Assembly: GCA_017962085.1 (NCBI GenBank)
Contig: JAGCWA010000009.1
Coordinates: 1 to 47,531 of the forward strand
Source of the DNA: Paludibacteraceae bacterium
GTDB taxonomy: Bacteria > Bacteroidota > Bacteroidia > Bacteroidales > Paludibacteraceae
DNA length: 47,531 nucleotides
Direction of reading: 5' to 3'
Shown here: one piece after another, positions 34,401 through 42,603 of the stretch
Layout: the number at the start of each line of letters is the position of its first letter
Position numbering within the stretch: the stretch's first letter is position 1
The notes under the pieces: model-generated
What the model was told of the DNA's origin: nothing
Database searches by the model: none
What the model saw: only the letters and a program-made list of their open reading frames with translations
Position numbers and translations under genes: made by a program

Positions 34401-35146
34401 ATGCTGTCCGCATGAAGATTCTGGAGCAGGATAGCCTGCAACGTATCCAGGATAGCTTGGCTATGCTGACGAACGAGCTGGCCATGGAGGGGGCCGAGAA
34501 GGATAGCCTGCATCAGGTGTTGGATGATATGCTGTTCGGTGGCGCCATGGCGGATTCCACCGCATCGGATTCGACGCTGTTGGCGGAGGAAGAGGCGGAT
34601 GCGCCACAGAAGGAGGTGCTACCAGTCGCGGTGTCCGACCCTGTCTCTCTGAACGATATAGGCAAGTTCATCAGGATGCTGGAGGCGCAGCGAAAGGAGG
34701 GAAAGAGTGCCAAGAAGTCGTCTTCCTTGTCTACTCCTTCCGTGCCGATTTCGTCGTCTCGGTCTTCGATACTTGACAACCTGAGTGCGGGTACGTCGAA
34801 GAAGACGGAACCGACCGTTCCTCCTAAACCGGCGGCCACGACTCCTGCGCCTACTGAGCCGGAGGTTCAGTCACCGCCGGAGGAGAGTGTTGAGGCTCCG
34901 AAGGAGTCCCGAAAGAGAAGACGTAGGTCGAAGGAAGCTGAGGAGTCGGAAGAATCGGCAACGCAGCCGTCCGAGTCCGCCGCTACGGAGAAGAGCGAAT
35001 CACCTAAGGTGGAGAGCTCGAGCTCGTCTGAGGAGCCGGACGCCCTGAATGAGGAGGAAGACCAGTCTTCCAAGAAAAAGAGGTCTCGTAGGAAGCGTAA
35101 ATCTTCCGAAGAAGAGGATAGCCCATCGGATACCGATGGAGAATGA
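31442..35146 (+). CDS. large secreted coiled-coil protein with 54-residue repeats
   Basis: The product has 1234 residues and belongs to no family I recognise. A TTG start gives a clean signal peptide (MKRLLAILLTSTVLAVSMYA, cut before QTD). Residues 22-690 are an almost unbroken, highly charged Glu/Lys/Arg/Gln helix. Within it, 54-residue units run from 63 to 332: Trp recurs at 89, 143, 197, 251 and 305, and Tyr at 114, 168, 222 and 276. Units 2 and 4 are most alike. Residues 800-960 look globular (KIPNCRYLNDVYYVRD...), followed by DSL-rich repeats (968-1022) and a Ser/Pro/Glu and KRRRR/KKKRSRRKRK tail. It lies 26 nt before cdsA. A periplasm-spanning role is inferred. Confidence 0.8.
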   Translation: MKRLLAILLTSTVLAVSMYAQTDSERIREEQRARAERVKEEQAARRQQELHEREKRLEEAKAANERVKKEQEERRQAEREEKQRQKEEWKKVKAQVDARKAEEKANEAKKLKEYEQLVEQERQAREMRLRREAEMKQHDKERWAEKQKELDAARKRDEAAAEKRQQEYVAASEREKLRREIQKQKEAERRNQQAQQWQQKKNELSQNKNKEAEEREARLAEYLQAVELERQAREMRIRQENEMKQRYTELWNKKKAEIEAARLREKQENERRQKEYEAIIAKQRETREEQRKREALQKQNEREMWAQHKQQQDEMRKQAEVERKRREAEHEAEMQRVSQERQMRAKRQQEERERERLAQEARKEELRRRREEQAAKREEAVRKRQEASMQKRAEHEQWVEKQKQLQDERMQRQQEQKAQRQEKQRLQREKKRAAKEKARQQEIERKRKAREAQQRHREFIQQMREREKAREELTKNKEKALAERMKQKRQEEKRRQIELRQAQRQKELERKQAEKERAAALREKKKEMMELQIAREKEAREREAERAQLRNDEERLKEYQQKQQDLKEEQERLEKENKLEEKKKKELQAQREKIEKETMKLAKKIVAAKEKKLNAEDKARRKEEKMREKMRNEIARDSARLAEQENADLERFAKEDAQDEAVALTKKQQKALKKIQEKKRLLQEQNTKDSLMLVDGDFDIATGKRDNSDLPPDVRERVEPKQKEEEVVLDDENSFAFASGELDSTYMANIDSFAVDEEDEATLVTSMIDSVLLQQQIAELEEELQNVRDVKELERNKNRKGDVILRKIKIPNCRYLNDVYYVRDKFEFRYEYDFFLHYFDHRYFHRKKFYDMDDSTRVVAKYVMQLVGKSKYRHTNFNKVADSIAGLLPNYPVVEYLDSVITDLNLEYLATGEIKIKYKNRRQDKILSKILPTKINDEGGGSLGNIKFYTSNRRRVIEELDASQYDSLLIKPDSLQMQEKHLADSLDAVRMKILEQDSLQRIQDSLAMLTNELAMEGAEKDSLHQVLDDMLFGGAMADSTASDSTLLAEEEADAPQKEVLPVAVSDPVSLNDIGKFIRMLEAQRKEGKSAKKSSSLSTPSVPISSSRSSILDNLSAGTSKKTEPTVPPKPAATTPAPTEPEVQSPPEESVEAPKESRKRRRRSKEAEESEESATQPSESAATEKSESPKVESSSSSEEPDALNEEEDQSSKKKRSRRKRKSSEEEDSPSDTDGE

Positions 35147-35172
35147 TAGCTAATAAATAAAAGTGTAAGGAA

Positions 35173-35988
35173 GTGAATAATTTAGTATTGAGACTTATTT
35201 CAGGAATCGCTTTTGTTGCGATTATGGTCACATCTATATGGATGTCATCGTATGTTTTTGGGGCGGTTTTCCTTCTGATAACCGTTCTGTCGTTGCATGA
35301 ATTCTATGCCTTGGCGAATAAGGCTGAAGGCGTGAGTGTGGACAATTGGATGTCTGTCATAGGGGGAGCGTTGCTTTTCGTGATCGCTTTCTGCGTCACT
35401 TTCCTCCATAAAACGTCCGCCCTCTATTCGGTTTATATCTTGTGCGTCGCCACGATTTTCGTGTTCGAGTTATTCAGGAAGAAGAGCAATCCTATCTTGA
35501 ATTTGGGTGTCTCTGTGTTGGGCCATGCTTATGTGGCTCTTCCCTTCAGCCTGTTCTGCATTGTGGAAGGGGCTTCCAAGCATTCCAATATGTTGCTTCT
35601 CGCCTTTTTCGTGATCATCTGGGCATCGGACACGGGAGCCTACTTGGTGGGACGTATGTGCGGCAAGCATAAGATGTTCGAACGTATCTCTCCTAAGAAG
35701 ACGTGGGAAGGCTTTACAGGCGGATTGCTCTTCGCCATCATTTCCGGTCTGATATTCCACTATTCGGAGTGCGTGCCTACGTTGCATGTCGCTTTGTGGA
35801 TCACGCTGTCGGTCTGCGTTTTCGTCTTTGGCGTGTTCGGTGATTTGGTGGAGTCCATGTTCAAGCGTAGCCTGAAGGTGAAGGATTCAGGAAACCTTAT
35901 CCCAGGACATGGGGGTATGTTGGATCGATTTGACAGCGCTCTGTTGGCGGCTCCGGTCCTTTATGTGATTTTTTCACTAATTCTGTAG
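35173..35988 (+). CDS. cdsA: phosphatidate cytidylyltransferase
   Basis: The product has 271 residues. It makes CDP-diacylglycerol from phosphatidate and CTP at the inner membrane. The family signature is intact near the C-terminus: SMFKRSLKVKDSGNLIPG, then HGGMLDRFDS. About seven to eight hydrophobic segments are visible. GTG 35173 is taken as start, 26 nt after the coiled-coil gene. Its product feeds the PssA enzyme encoded three genes on. In related genomes I recall ftsH before cdsA; here the coiled-coil gene occupies that place. Confidence 0.93.
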   Translation: MNNLVLRLISGIAFVAIMVTSIWMSSYVFGAVFLLITVLSLHEFYALANKAEGVSVDNWMSVIGGALLFVIAFCVTFLHKTSALYSVYILCVATIFVFELFRKKSNPILNLGVSVLGHAYVALPFSLFCIVEGASKHSNMLLLAFFVIIWASDTGAYLVGRMCGKHKMFERISPKKTWEGFTGGLLFAIISGLIFHYSECVPTLHVALWITLSVCVFVFGVFGDLVESMFKRSLKVKDSGNLIPGHGGMLDRFDSALLAAPVLYVIFSLIL

Positions 35989-36008
35989 TCATATTTGTCC
36001 TGAAATGA

Positions 36009-36036
36009 TTGGAATAAACAAAAAATATTAACTTTG
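36009..36036 (+). promoter_or_regulatory. promoter for psd-pssA-sppA
   Basis: TTG (36009-36011), a 17-nt spacer and TAACTTTG (36029-36036, exact -7 box) lie 21 nt before ATG 36058. AAGGA at 36046-36050 is a usable Shine-Dalgarno and supports that start over the TTG at 36034, which lies inside the -7 box. Confidence 0.65.
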
Positions 36037-36057
36037 CATTGTTATAAGGATTTTAAG

Positions 36058-36729
36058 ATGAGGATTCATAAAGAAGGAAAGGGTATATTGACGAAATTGC
36101 TGGCATCCATTGTTGTGGTGGATGTGGTGCTTGGGTTGTTATTCTATGCGTCCAATCCGATGTTTGTTACGGTTTTTTGTCTCTTCAGTCTTTTGGTCTT
36201 TCTTTTTTTCTTAAACTTCTTTCGTAACCCGAACAGGGTATACGAGGGGGACAGCACGGGCTTAGTGATGGCTCCGGCGGATGGCACGGTTGTGGTGATT
36301 GAGCCGACGGTGGAAGGGGAGTATCTGAAGGATGAACGCATTCAAATATCTATTTTCATGAGCGTCTTCAACGTCCATGCGAATTGGTATCCTGTGAATG
36401 GTAAGATTTTGTACTACACACATAACGATGGTTTGTTCTGGAAGGCTAATCTTCCTAAATCGAGCACGGAGAATGAGCGCTCGACGGTTGTTGTGGAGAC
36501 GGTGAACCAGACGAAGGTGCTGTTCCGTCAGGTCGCGGGTGCGTTGGCCCGCAGAATCGTAACCTATGCGAAGGTGGGTGACGAGTGTCACATCAATCAA
36601 CAAATGGGCTTCATCAAGTTCGGCTCCCGCGTGGATGTCTTCGTTCCGAAGGATGCCGAGATCTTAGTGAACTTAAAGCAAAAGGTTGTGGGTAACCAAA
36701 CGGTTATCGCGAAATTGAATACGAAATGA
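36058..36729 (+). CDS. psd: phosphatidylserine decarboxylase
   Basis: The product has 223 residues, the short form of the enzyme. It decarboxylates phosphatidylserine to phosphatidylethanolamine. The self-cleavage site that makes the pyruvoyl group is in FIKFGSRVDVFVP near residues 189-201, between Gly and Ser. The conserved MSVFNVHANWYPVNG near 101-115 is also present. Two hydrophobic segments (about 13-60) anchor it to the inner membrane. Its stop overlaps the pssA start (ATGA). Confidence 0.93.
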   Translation: MRIHKEGKGILTKLLASIVVVDVVLGLLFYASNPMFVTVFCLFSLLVFLFFLNFFRNPNRVYEGDSTGLVMAPADGTVVVIEPTVEGEYLKDERIQISIFMSVFNVHANWYPVNGKILYYTHNDGLFWKANLPKSSTENERSTVVVETVNQTKVLFRQVAGALARRIVTYAKVGDECHINQQMGFIKFGSRVDVFVPKDAEILVNLKQKVVGNQTVIAKLNTK

Positions 36730-37445
36730 GCATAAAAAAACATATACCTAACACCATCACATGCATGAATATGGCCTGTGGGTGCATTGCGGTGGTGATG
36801 GCTTTTCAGGGTAATTTCATATGGTCGGCGATCTATATTCTGTTGGCCGCTGTGTTTGACTTCTTCGACGGCATGGTCGCTCGTCTCCTGAACGTGAAGT
36901 CTGATATTGGAAAGGAGCTGGACTCTTTGTCCGATGCGGTTAGTTTCGGTCTGGCGCCGGCCGCTATCATCTATAATCTGCTTCGTAGCATCATGGGGGA
37001 TGATTCGTGCCTCCCTTACCTGGCTTTCCTGCTGGCTATCTTTTCGGGCCTGAGGTTGGCTAAGTTCAATGTCGATGAGCGGCAGACTTCTTCCTTCATC
37101 GGTTTGCCTACGCCGGCGAATGCGATGTTCATGTCTTCGCTCGCGGCTTTGTCCGACCCGATCGCTCCGATCCCAGGTTGGTTCGATGTGGAGGTCATCC
37201 ATGACATTGTCACCTCACCGATCGTGATCCTTTGTTTGGTCTTCTTGTTCTCTTACCTATTGGTGTGCGAACTTCCGATGTTCTCGTTGAAGTTCAAGAA
37301 CCTGAAGTGGGAAGACAATAAGATACGTTTCATTCTGATTATTTCGTCTGTTGTGTTGGCCGCTATTTTCCAAATGGCTGCTATCCCTTTGATTATCATA
37401 CTGTTTATATTGATGTCCATCTACACGGCTTTCGTTAAAAGATGA
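36726..37445 (+). CDS. pssA: CDP-diacylglycerol-serine O-phosphatidyltransferase
   Basis: The product has 239 residues. The CDP-alcohol phosphotransferase motif is complete: DFFDGMVAR near 47-55, then GKELDSLSDAVSFG near 63-76, with the catalytic Asp residues in place. It is a membrane protein with about seven hydrophobic segments. It makes phosphatidylserine, the substrate of the Psd encoded just upstream. Both junctions overlap (ATGA with psd and with sppA), so the three genes are tightly coupled. Confidence 0.94.
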   Translation: MSIKKHIPNTITCMNMACGCIAVVMAFQGNFIWSAIYILLAAVFDFFDGMVARLLNVKSDIGKELDSLSDAVSFGLAPAAIIYNLLRSIMGDDSCLPYLAFLLAIFSGLRLAKFNVDERQTSSFIGLPTPANAMFMSSLAALSDPIAPIPGWFDVEVIHDIVTSPIVILCLVFLFSYLLVCELPMFSLKFKNLKWEDNKIRFILIISSVVLAAIFQMAAIPLIIILFILMSIYTAFVKR

Positions 37446-39178
37446 AGAAATTCATAAAAACTGTCTTTGCCTCATGCCTGGGCGTTATATTGGCATTTTT
37501 CCTTCTGATCATGGTTGTTGTCGTGGTAGCCTTGTGCTCCGACTCTTCCTCCGAGATGAAGGACTCTTCTGTTTTGCTTGTTTCCCTTGATGGCGAGATC
37601 GTAGACAGGGAGGATGATGATGTCTACGTTAACCTATTTCCTTCCCAAGTGGGTCAAACGGGTCTGAGTGATATCCGCTATGCGATCCAGGAGGCGAAGA
37701 AAGACGACCGAATCAAGGGCATATACTTGAAGACTAACGTGTTGCAAACCGGGTACGCCACCTTGGAGGAGATCCGCGACGCACTCGCCGACTTCAAATC
37801 CAGCGGCAAATTCATTTACGCCTACTCTGGCTTGTATACGCAAGGCGCCTACTATGTGGCGTCTGTGGCGGATTCCCTTTTCATGAACCCTCGCGGATCC
37901 CTCGATTTCACGGGCATATCTTCCTCATCCCTCTTCTGCAAGGATTTCTTGACGAAGATTGGCGTGGAGATGCAGGTCGTGAAGGCGGGCTCCTACAAAT
38001 CATACGCTGAATCGTATGTCAACGATTCGATGAGCAGCGAGAACCGTGAGCAAATGGACGAATTGCTGTCCTCTATTTGGAACAGTATCGTGGACTCTAT
38101 TTCCATCAGCCGGTCAATCGAAAAGGACAGGTTGTTAGCCTTGGCGGATAGCATGATTCCTTTGCGTTCCTCCTCTTACGTGCTGGAGCAGGGATTCGTC
38201 GACGGTCTACTCTTCAACGATCAGTTCGAGTCGCTTATCCGCTCAAAACTGGATGTTGACTCCACTGCAGATTTGCCTACCGTTTCGGTCAAAGACTATG
38301 TGGCGGATCTTGTGGCGAATAAGGTGGAAGAAAAGACTTCGGACAAGGTGGCCATCTTGTATCTAAACGGAGAGATCGACAATGGTAGCACTGATGGTAT
38401 CAGTTCTCCCGAAACGGTGAAGCAGCTGCGGAAACTGGGGAAGGATAGCACGGTGAAGGCGGTCGTGTTGCGTGTCAATTCGCCTGGCGGCAGCGCCTAC
38501 GGTTCGGATCAGATCTGCCATGCCATAATGGAGGCGAAGAAGTCCAAGCCTATCATCGCCAGCATGGGTGATTATGCGGCTTCGGGAGGCTATTACATCG
38601 CCTCCAACGCATCACGCATATTCTCGGACAAGAACACTGTCACAGGTTCCATCGGTGTGATCGCCCTCTTGCCTAATGCGCAGGAACTGTCGAACAAGAT
38701 CGGTGTGCACTACGAGACGGTTAAGACCAATAGGAACGCGGATGTCATGGAGAATATCTTCCGTCCGTTGAATACCGCCGAGCGGGCTGCCATGCAACGT
38801 TCCGTCGATGATTTCTACGATACGTTCCTGCAACGTTGCGCCGAGGGTCGCGGCATGGAGGTGGAACAGGTGAAAGAGTATGCCGAAGGTCGTGTGTGGT
38901 CTGGCATCGACGCCTTGAAGATCGGTTTGGTTGACTACACCGGTGGTTTGCGTTACGCCATCGATTCGGCTGCCGCAATGGCTAAATTGACCGACTATTC
39001 CGTTGTCGAATACCCCGAAAAGAAAGATTTTTTCCAGAAATTGCAAGAAATACCCTCTATTGGCTATGAAAAATTGAAAGAAAACGAGGTTTTTTCGAAA
39101 GAAAGATATATTTTTGAAAAAATACGGAACTTGGAGAGGTTCCAAGCGATTATGCCATATACCATAGAGCTGAGATAG
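37442..39178 (+). CDS. sppA: signal peptide peptidase SppA, 67K type
   Basis: The product has 578 residues, matching the long, tandem-domain S49 form. One N-terminal membrane segment (about 10-32) anchors it, with the catalytic part in the periplasm. Lys186 in KAGSYKSYAE (N-terminal domain) and Ser381 in DYAASGGYYIA (C-terminal domain) are the expected dyad split between the two repeats. It degrades signal peptides left in the membrane. Its start overlaps the pssA stop by four bases. Confidence 0.93.
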   Translation: MKKFIKTVFASCLGVILAFFLLIMVVVVVALCSDSSSEMKDSSVLLVSLDGEIVDREDDDVYVNLFPSQVGQTGLSDIRYAIQEAKKDDRIKGIYLKTNVLQTGYATLEEIRDALADFKSSGKFIYAYSGLYTQGAYYVASVADSLFMNPRGSLDFTGISSSSLFCKDFLTKIGVEMQVVKAGSYKSYAESYVNDSMSSENREQMDELLSSIWNSIVDSISISRSIEKDRLLALADSMIPLRSSSYVLEQGFVDGLLFNDQFESLIRSKLDVDSTADLPTVSVKDYVADLVANKVEEKTSDKVAILYLNGEIDNGSTDGISSPETVKQLRKLGKDSTVKAVVLRVNSPGGSAYGSDQICHAIMEAKKSKPIIASMGDYAASGGYYIASNASRIFSDKNTVTGSIGVIALLPNAQELSNKIGVHYETVKTNRNADVMENIFRPLNTAERAAMQRSVDDFYDTFLQRCAEGRGMEVEQVKEYAEGRVWSGIDALKIGLVDYTGGLRYAIDSAAAMAKLTDYSVVEYPEKKDFFQKLQEIPSIGYEKLKENEVFSKERYIFEKIRNLERFQAIMPYTIELR

Positions 39179-39231
39179 CTTCCAATCCATTTGTGTGCGG
39201 AAGGGCTCTTTCACCTTAAATTACGTACACA

Positions 39232-40326
39232 ATGAAAAACAAACCACTCATACTAAAAGTCTTATTGTGGCCATTCTCGATGGTCTACGGGCTTTGCGTG
39301 TGTGTGCGTAACTGGCTTTTCGACCGTGGTATCCTCACATCCAAGAAGTTCGATCTGCCGATTGTCTCCGTTGGAAACATCACGGTGGGCGGCACGGGAA
39401 AGACTCCCTTCACGGAGTACCTTATCCGCTGGCTGAAGGATCAGTATCGCTTAGGCGTCCTCAGTCGTGGGTATAAGCGTAGCACCTCGGGGTTCAGGAT
39501 CGTCAAGGAGAAGGATACGCCCGATACGGTGGGGGACGAACCTTTCCAGATAAAACGGAAGTTCCCGGATGTGACGGTCGCCGTCGACGCAGATCGTAGA
39601 CGGGGCATCAAATCGCTCATGAAGATGGAGGGGGAATCTCCGGAACTGATTCTCTTGGATGATGCGTTCCAGCATCGCTACGTGCACCCGAAGATCTCTA
39701 TCCTGCTGGTTGACTATAACCGTAACATTGCGGAGGACCATCTTCTCCCCGTCGGCTTGATGCGGGAGCCGAAGCGTTCCATGAAACGTGCGGATATCAT
39801 CGTGGTGACCAAGTGCCCCGACTCCATCACACCGATGGATATGCGGCTTTTCCGTAAGCACCTCAATCCATACCCGTATCAGACGCTCTGTTTCACGAGA
39901 TTGGCTTATGGTGAACTACAACCATTGTTCCCTTCCTCAAAGTCCGGCAAATCGAAGAAAAAGGTGACGCTCGCCGATCTTTCCGACGGTGGTGTGTTGG
40001 CCCTCACGGGCATCGCCTCTCCGGCGCCTTTCGTGGAGTATCTGAAGAGCAACGTCTCCGAGGTATCCGCCTGCTCGTTCGGCGACCACCATGCGTTCTC
40101 TGCGTCCGACTTGAAGAAGATAGAGAAGCAGTTCGATTCGTTGGAGTCCCAGAAACGGTATATCATCACGACGGAGAAGGATGCGGTGCGCCTGATGGAC
40201 CACCCTGATTTCCCGAATGCGCTGAAGTCTAAGATCTACTACCTACCGCTCTCCATCGATTTCATGCGGGGGGACGACGCGCTTTTCGCGGAGAGCTTTA
40301 TGGATTTGCTGCATAAGAAAAATTGA
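39232..40326 (+). CDS. lpxK: tetraacyldisaccharide 4'-kinase
   Basis: The product has 364 residues, as usual in Bacteroidota. It phosphorylates the lipid A disaccharide precursor at the 4' position on the inner face of the inner membrane. The N-terminal membrane helix is followed by VGNITVGGTGKTPFTEYL near 47-64, which holds the Walker A motif, and by LLDDAFQHRYV near 141-151. It begins 53 nt after sppA, and no separate promoter is obvious. It extends the envelope-lipid theme of the cluster. Confidence 0.93.
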   Translation: MKNKPLILKVLLWPFSMVYGLCVCVRNWLFDRGILTSKKFDLPIVSVGNITVGGTGKTPFTEYLIRWLKDQYRLGVLSRGYKRSTSGFRIVKEKDTPDTVGDEPFQIKRKFPDVTVAVDADRRRGIKSLMKMEGESPELILLDDAFQHRYVHPKISILLVDYNRNIAEDHLLPVGLMREPKRSMKRADIIVVTKCPDSITPMDMRLFRKHLNPYPYQTLCFTRLAYGELQPLFPSSKSGKSKKKVTLADLSDGGVLALTGIASPAPFVEYLKSNVSEVSACSFGDHHAFSASDLKKIEKQFDSLESQKRYIITTEKDAVRLMDHPDFPNALKSKIYYLPLSIDFMRGDDALFAESFMDLLHKKN

Positions 40327-40351
40327 TTGTTTATTTTATTTTTTGAATGAT

Positions 40352-41173
40352 ATGGATTTGTTGAAAGAGATAAAAGCCTCAGGTGATTATTTGAGGAAAC
40401 GGACCGCTTTGCGTCCCACGGTAGCGATTGTGTTGGGTACGGGTTTGGGTAGTTTCGCGGAGCGCATTGTCGTGACGGACACGATCCCCTACTCCGACAT
40501 CCCCGGTTTTAAGACGAGTACGGTGCAGGGCCACTCCGGCAAGCTGATTTTCGGCTACGTGGCTGGCGTACCTGTGATGGCCATGCAGGGAAGGCTCCAT
40601 TACTACGAGGGCTACACCATGCAGGAGATCACCTTCCCTGTGCGTGTGATGAAGGAGTTCGGCATCAAGACATTGATGGTCTCCAACGCCGCCGGCGGAT
40701 TGAACCCCGAGTATGTGCCGGGCGACATCATGATCATCAAGGATCACATCAACCTCTTCCCGGAGCATCCGTTGCACGGACCGAACATCGAGGAGCTGGG
40801 CACCCGCTTCCCTGACATGAGCAATGCGTATGACAAGGAGCTGATTAAGAAGGCCGAGAAGATCGGCGAGAAATTTAGAATACCGCTGAAGTTTGGCGTA
40901 TACGTGGGCACGCAAGGTCCGACGTTCGAGACCTTGGCCGAGTACCGCTACTTCAGGATCATTGGGGGCGACTCATGCGGCATGTCCACCGTCCCTGAGG
41001 TCATTGTGGCGAACCATGCGGGCATGTCCGTCTTTGGCGTTTCCGTAATCTCCAACGTGGGTGTCGACGCGAACCTGAGCAACGTGACGCACGAGGAGGT
41101 GCAGCGCAACACACTCTTGGCGCAGGAGAACCTCGCCATCATTTTTACCGAGATGGTGAAGGCGAGCGTCTGA
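40352..41173 (+). CDS. punA: purine-nucleoside phosphorylase
   Basis: The product has 273 residues, the trimeric PNP type. It splits purine nucleosides with phosphate into free base and ribose-1-phosphate. Family motifs are visible: IVLGTGLGSFAE near 26-37, QGHSGKLIFG near 59-68, QGRLHYYEGY near 79-88 and VSNAAGGLNP near 111-120. ATG 40352 is preferred over the TTG three codons upstream. It follows lpxK by 25 nt and is 2 nt from the next gene. Confidence 0.93.
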   Translation: MDLLKEIKASGDYLRKRTALRPTVAIVLGTGLGSFAERIVVTDTIPYSDIPGFKTSTVQGHSGKLIFGYVAGVPVMAMQGRLHYYEGYTMQEITFPVRVMKEFGIKTLMVSNAAGGLNPEYVPGDIMIIKDHINLFPEHPLHGPNIEELGTRFPDMSNAYDKELIKKAEKIGEKFRIPLKFGVYVGTQGPTFETLAEYRYFRIIGGDSCGMSTVPEVIVANHAGMSVFGVSVISNVGVDANLSNVTHEEVQRNTLLAQENLAIIFTEMVKASV

Positions 41174-41175
41174 GC

Positions 41176-41961
41176 GTGGAGTCCTGGAGCACATATGCGG
41201 ATTGGAACCCGTGGCACGGCTGCACGAAGCTTAGCGCGGGCTGTAAGTTCTGCTACGTCTATCGGCAGGACGAGATGTACGGGAGCGAGATAGGGAGCAA
41301 TATCGCCCGGAAAACAGCTGCGTTCGACTTCCCCGTCAAGCGCAAGCGTGACAAGTCGTATAAGTTGCCGCCGGGCAAGGTGGTCTTCACCTGTTTCACC
41401 TCTGATTTCTTCTTGAAGGATGCCGACGAATGGCGGCCGGACTGTTGGCGCATGATGCGCGAACGGAGCGACTGCATGTTCTATTTCTTCACCAAGCGCA
41501 TCGACCGTTTCGCGGAGTGTATTCCCGACGATTGGGGCGACGGCTACGACAATGTGCTGATCGGTTGCACAGTCGAGAACCAGGCGATGGCGGACTACCG
41601 TCTGCCCATCTTCCTCGCCGCCCCCATCAAGCATAAGATCATCACGGCGGCGCCCTTGCTGGAGCGGATCGACCTCTCACCCTACCTGACCCCGTCGATC
41701 GAGGAGGTATCGGTGGGGGGCGAGTCGGGCGTGAATGCCCGTCCGTGCCACTACGATTGGGTGCTCGACCTGAGGCGTCAGTGCGTGGAGAAGCGGGTGG
41801 CCTTTCGGTTCCACCAAACCGGCGCTTACTTCGTGAAGGACGGCCGGACCTACCGCATCAAGCGGAAATACCAGCTCAGCCAAGCCCATAAGGCGGGCAT
41901 CGATTATGGCATCGATGGCTATTTCGCACCCGAGGATGCGGATACGGAGGGCTGGGATTGA
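41176..41961 (+). CDS. DUF5131 (phage Gp37/Gp68-like) protein
   Basis: The product has 261 residues. The N-terminus has the radical-SAM-like Cys pattern C16-x6-C23-xx-C26 (GCTKLSAGCKFCY), preceded by the family's WNPWHG. Later GGESGVNARPCHYDW is also characteristic. Members are found on phages and in bacterial chromosomes; their reaction is unknown. GTG 41176 begins 2 nt after the PNP stop, so co-translation is likely. High GC and even codon use match the flanking housekeeping genes and give no sign of recent transfer. Confidence 0.8.
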   Translation: MESWSTYADWNPWHGCTKLSAGCKFCYVYRQDEMYGSEIGSNIARKTAAFDFPVKRKRDKSYKLPPGKVVFTCFTSDFFLKDADEWRPDCWRMMRERSDCMFYFFTKRIDRFAECIPDDWGDGYDNVLIGCTVENQAMADYRLPIFLAAPIKHKIITAAPLLERIDLSPYLTPSIEEVSVGGESGVNARPCHYDWVLDLRRQCVEKRVAFRFHQTGAYFVKDGRTYRIKRKYQLSQAHKAGIDYGIDGYFAPEDADTEGWD

Positions 41962-42058
41962 GGCCATACGAACCATTTTAAGCCCCTGTGCGGCTTTCGG
42001 AGGCATCGGATGGGGCCGTAGGTCGGACGGAGCGCATAATTCGCAAATAGACGAAAAA

Positions 42059-42472
42059 ATGATATACCAAACTGAATTCACATTATCGGAGAAGCGTCGC
42101 GGCTGTCATCTGGTCACCCAAGAGGTGTTGCAACATCTTTCGGGACATCTGCCCGAGACGGGTTTGCTGAACCTCTTCGTGAAGCACACCTCCTGCGCCC
42201 TTTCCATCAACGAGAACGCCGACCCGGACGTGCGGGGCGACATGGAGCAGATCCTCAACCACCTAGTTCCGGAGAATGCCCCCTACTACGACCACACGCT
42301 CGAAGGGGCGGACGACATGCCAGCGCACGCCAAATGCAGCATGTTCGGCGTGAGCCTGACCATCCCTATCACACACGGCCGCCTGAACCTCGGCACATGG
42401 CAAGGTATCTACCTCTGCGAGTTCCGCAACTATGGCGGAGCGAGACGTGTGGTGGCTGCGGTGATGGGATGA
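42059..42472 (+). CDS. YjbQ/UPF0047 family protein
   Basis: The product has 137 residues. The family core is clear: FVKHTSCALSINENADPDVR near 40-59, HARCS-like HAKCSMFGVSLTIP near 94-107 and GTWQGIYLCEFRN near 115-127. Some members show weak thiamine phosphate synthase activity, but the true role is uncertain. The conserved His and Asp residues could bind metal. ATG 42059 matches the family; in-frame codons upstream run into the preceding gene. It stands 97 nt after DUF5131. Confidence 0.9.
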   Translation: MIYQTEFTLSEKRRGCHLVTQEVLQHLSGHLPETGLLNLFVKHTSCALSINENADPDVRGDMEQILNHLVPENAPYYDHTLEGADDMPAHAKCSMFGVSLTIPITHGRLNLGTWQGIYLCEFRNYGGARRVVAAVMG

Positions 42473-42571
42473 CGGGATAACCCGTTCTTCGGCATATCAG
42501 TCCTGTTTTATATCCTAAAAAATGGTAACTTTCTCCCCAATTTAGATACAGACTTTTTGCTTTGAAACTAA

Positions 42572-42579
42572 TACTTTTG
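42572..42579 (+). promoter_or_regulatory. -7 box TACTTTTG for the lipoprotein hydrolase
   Basis: Exact TAnnTTTG, 24 nt before ATG 42604. A -33 element is not evident. Confidence 0.5.
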
Positions 42580-42603
42580 TTCTTAGGATTTAAAAATTAT
42601 AAG

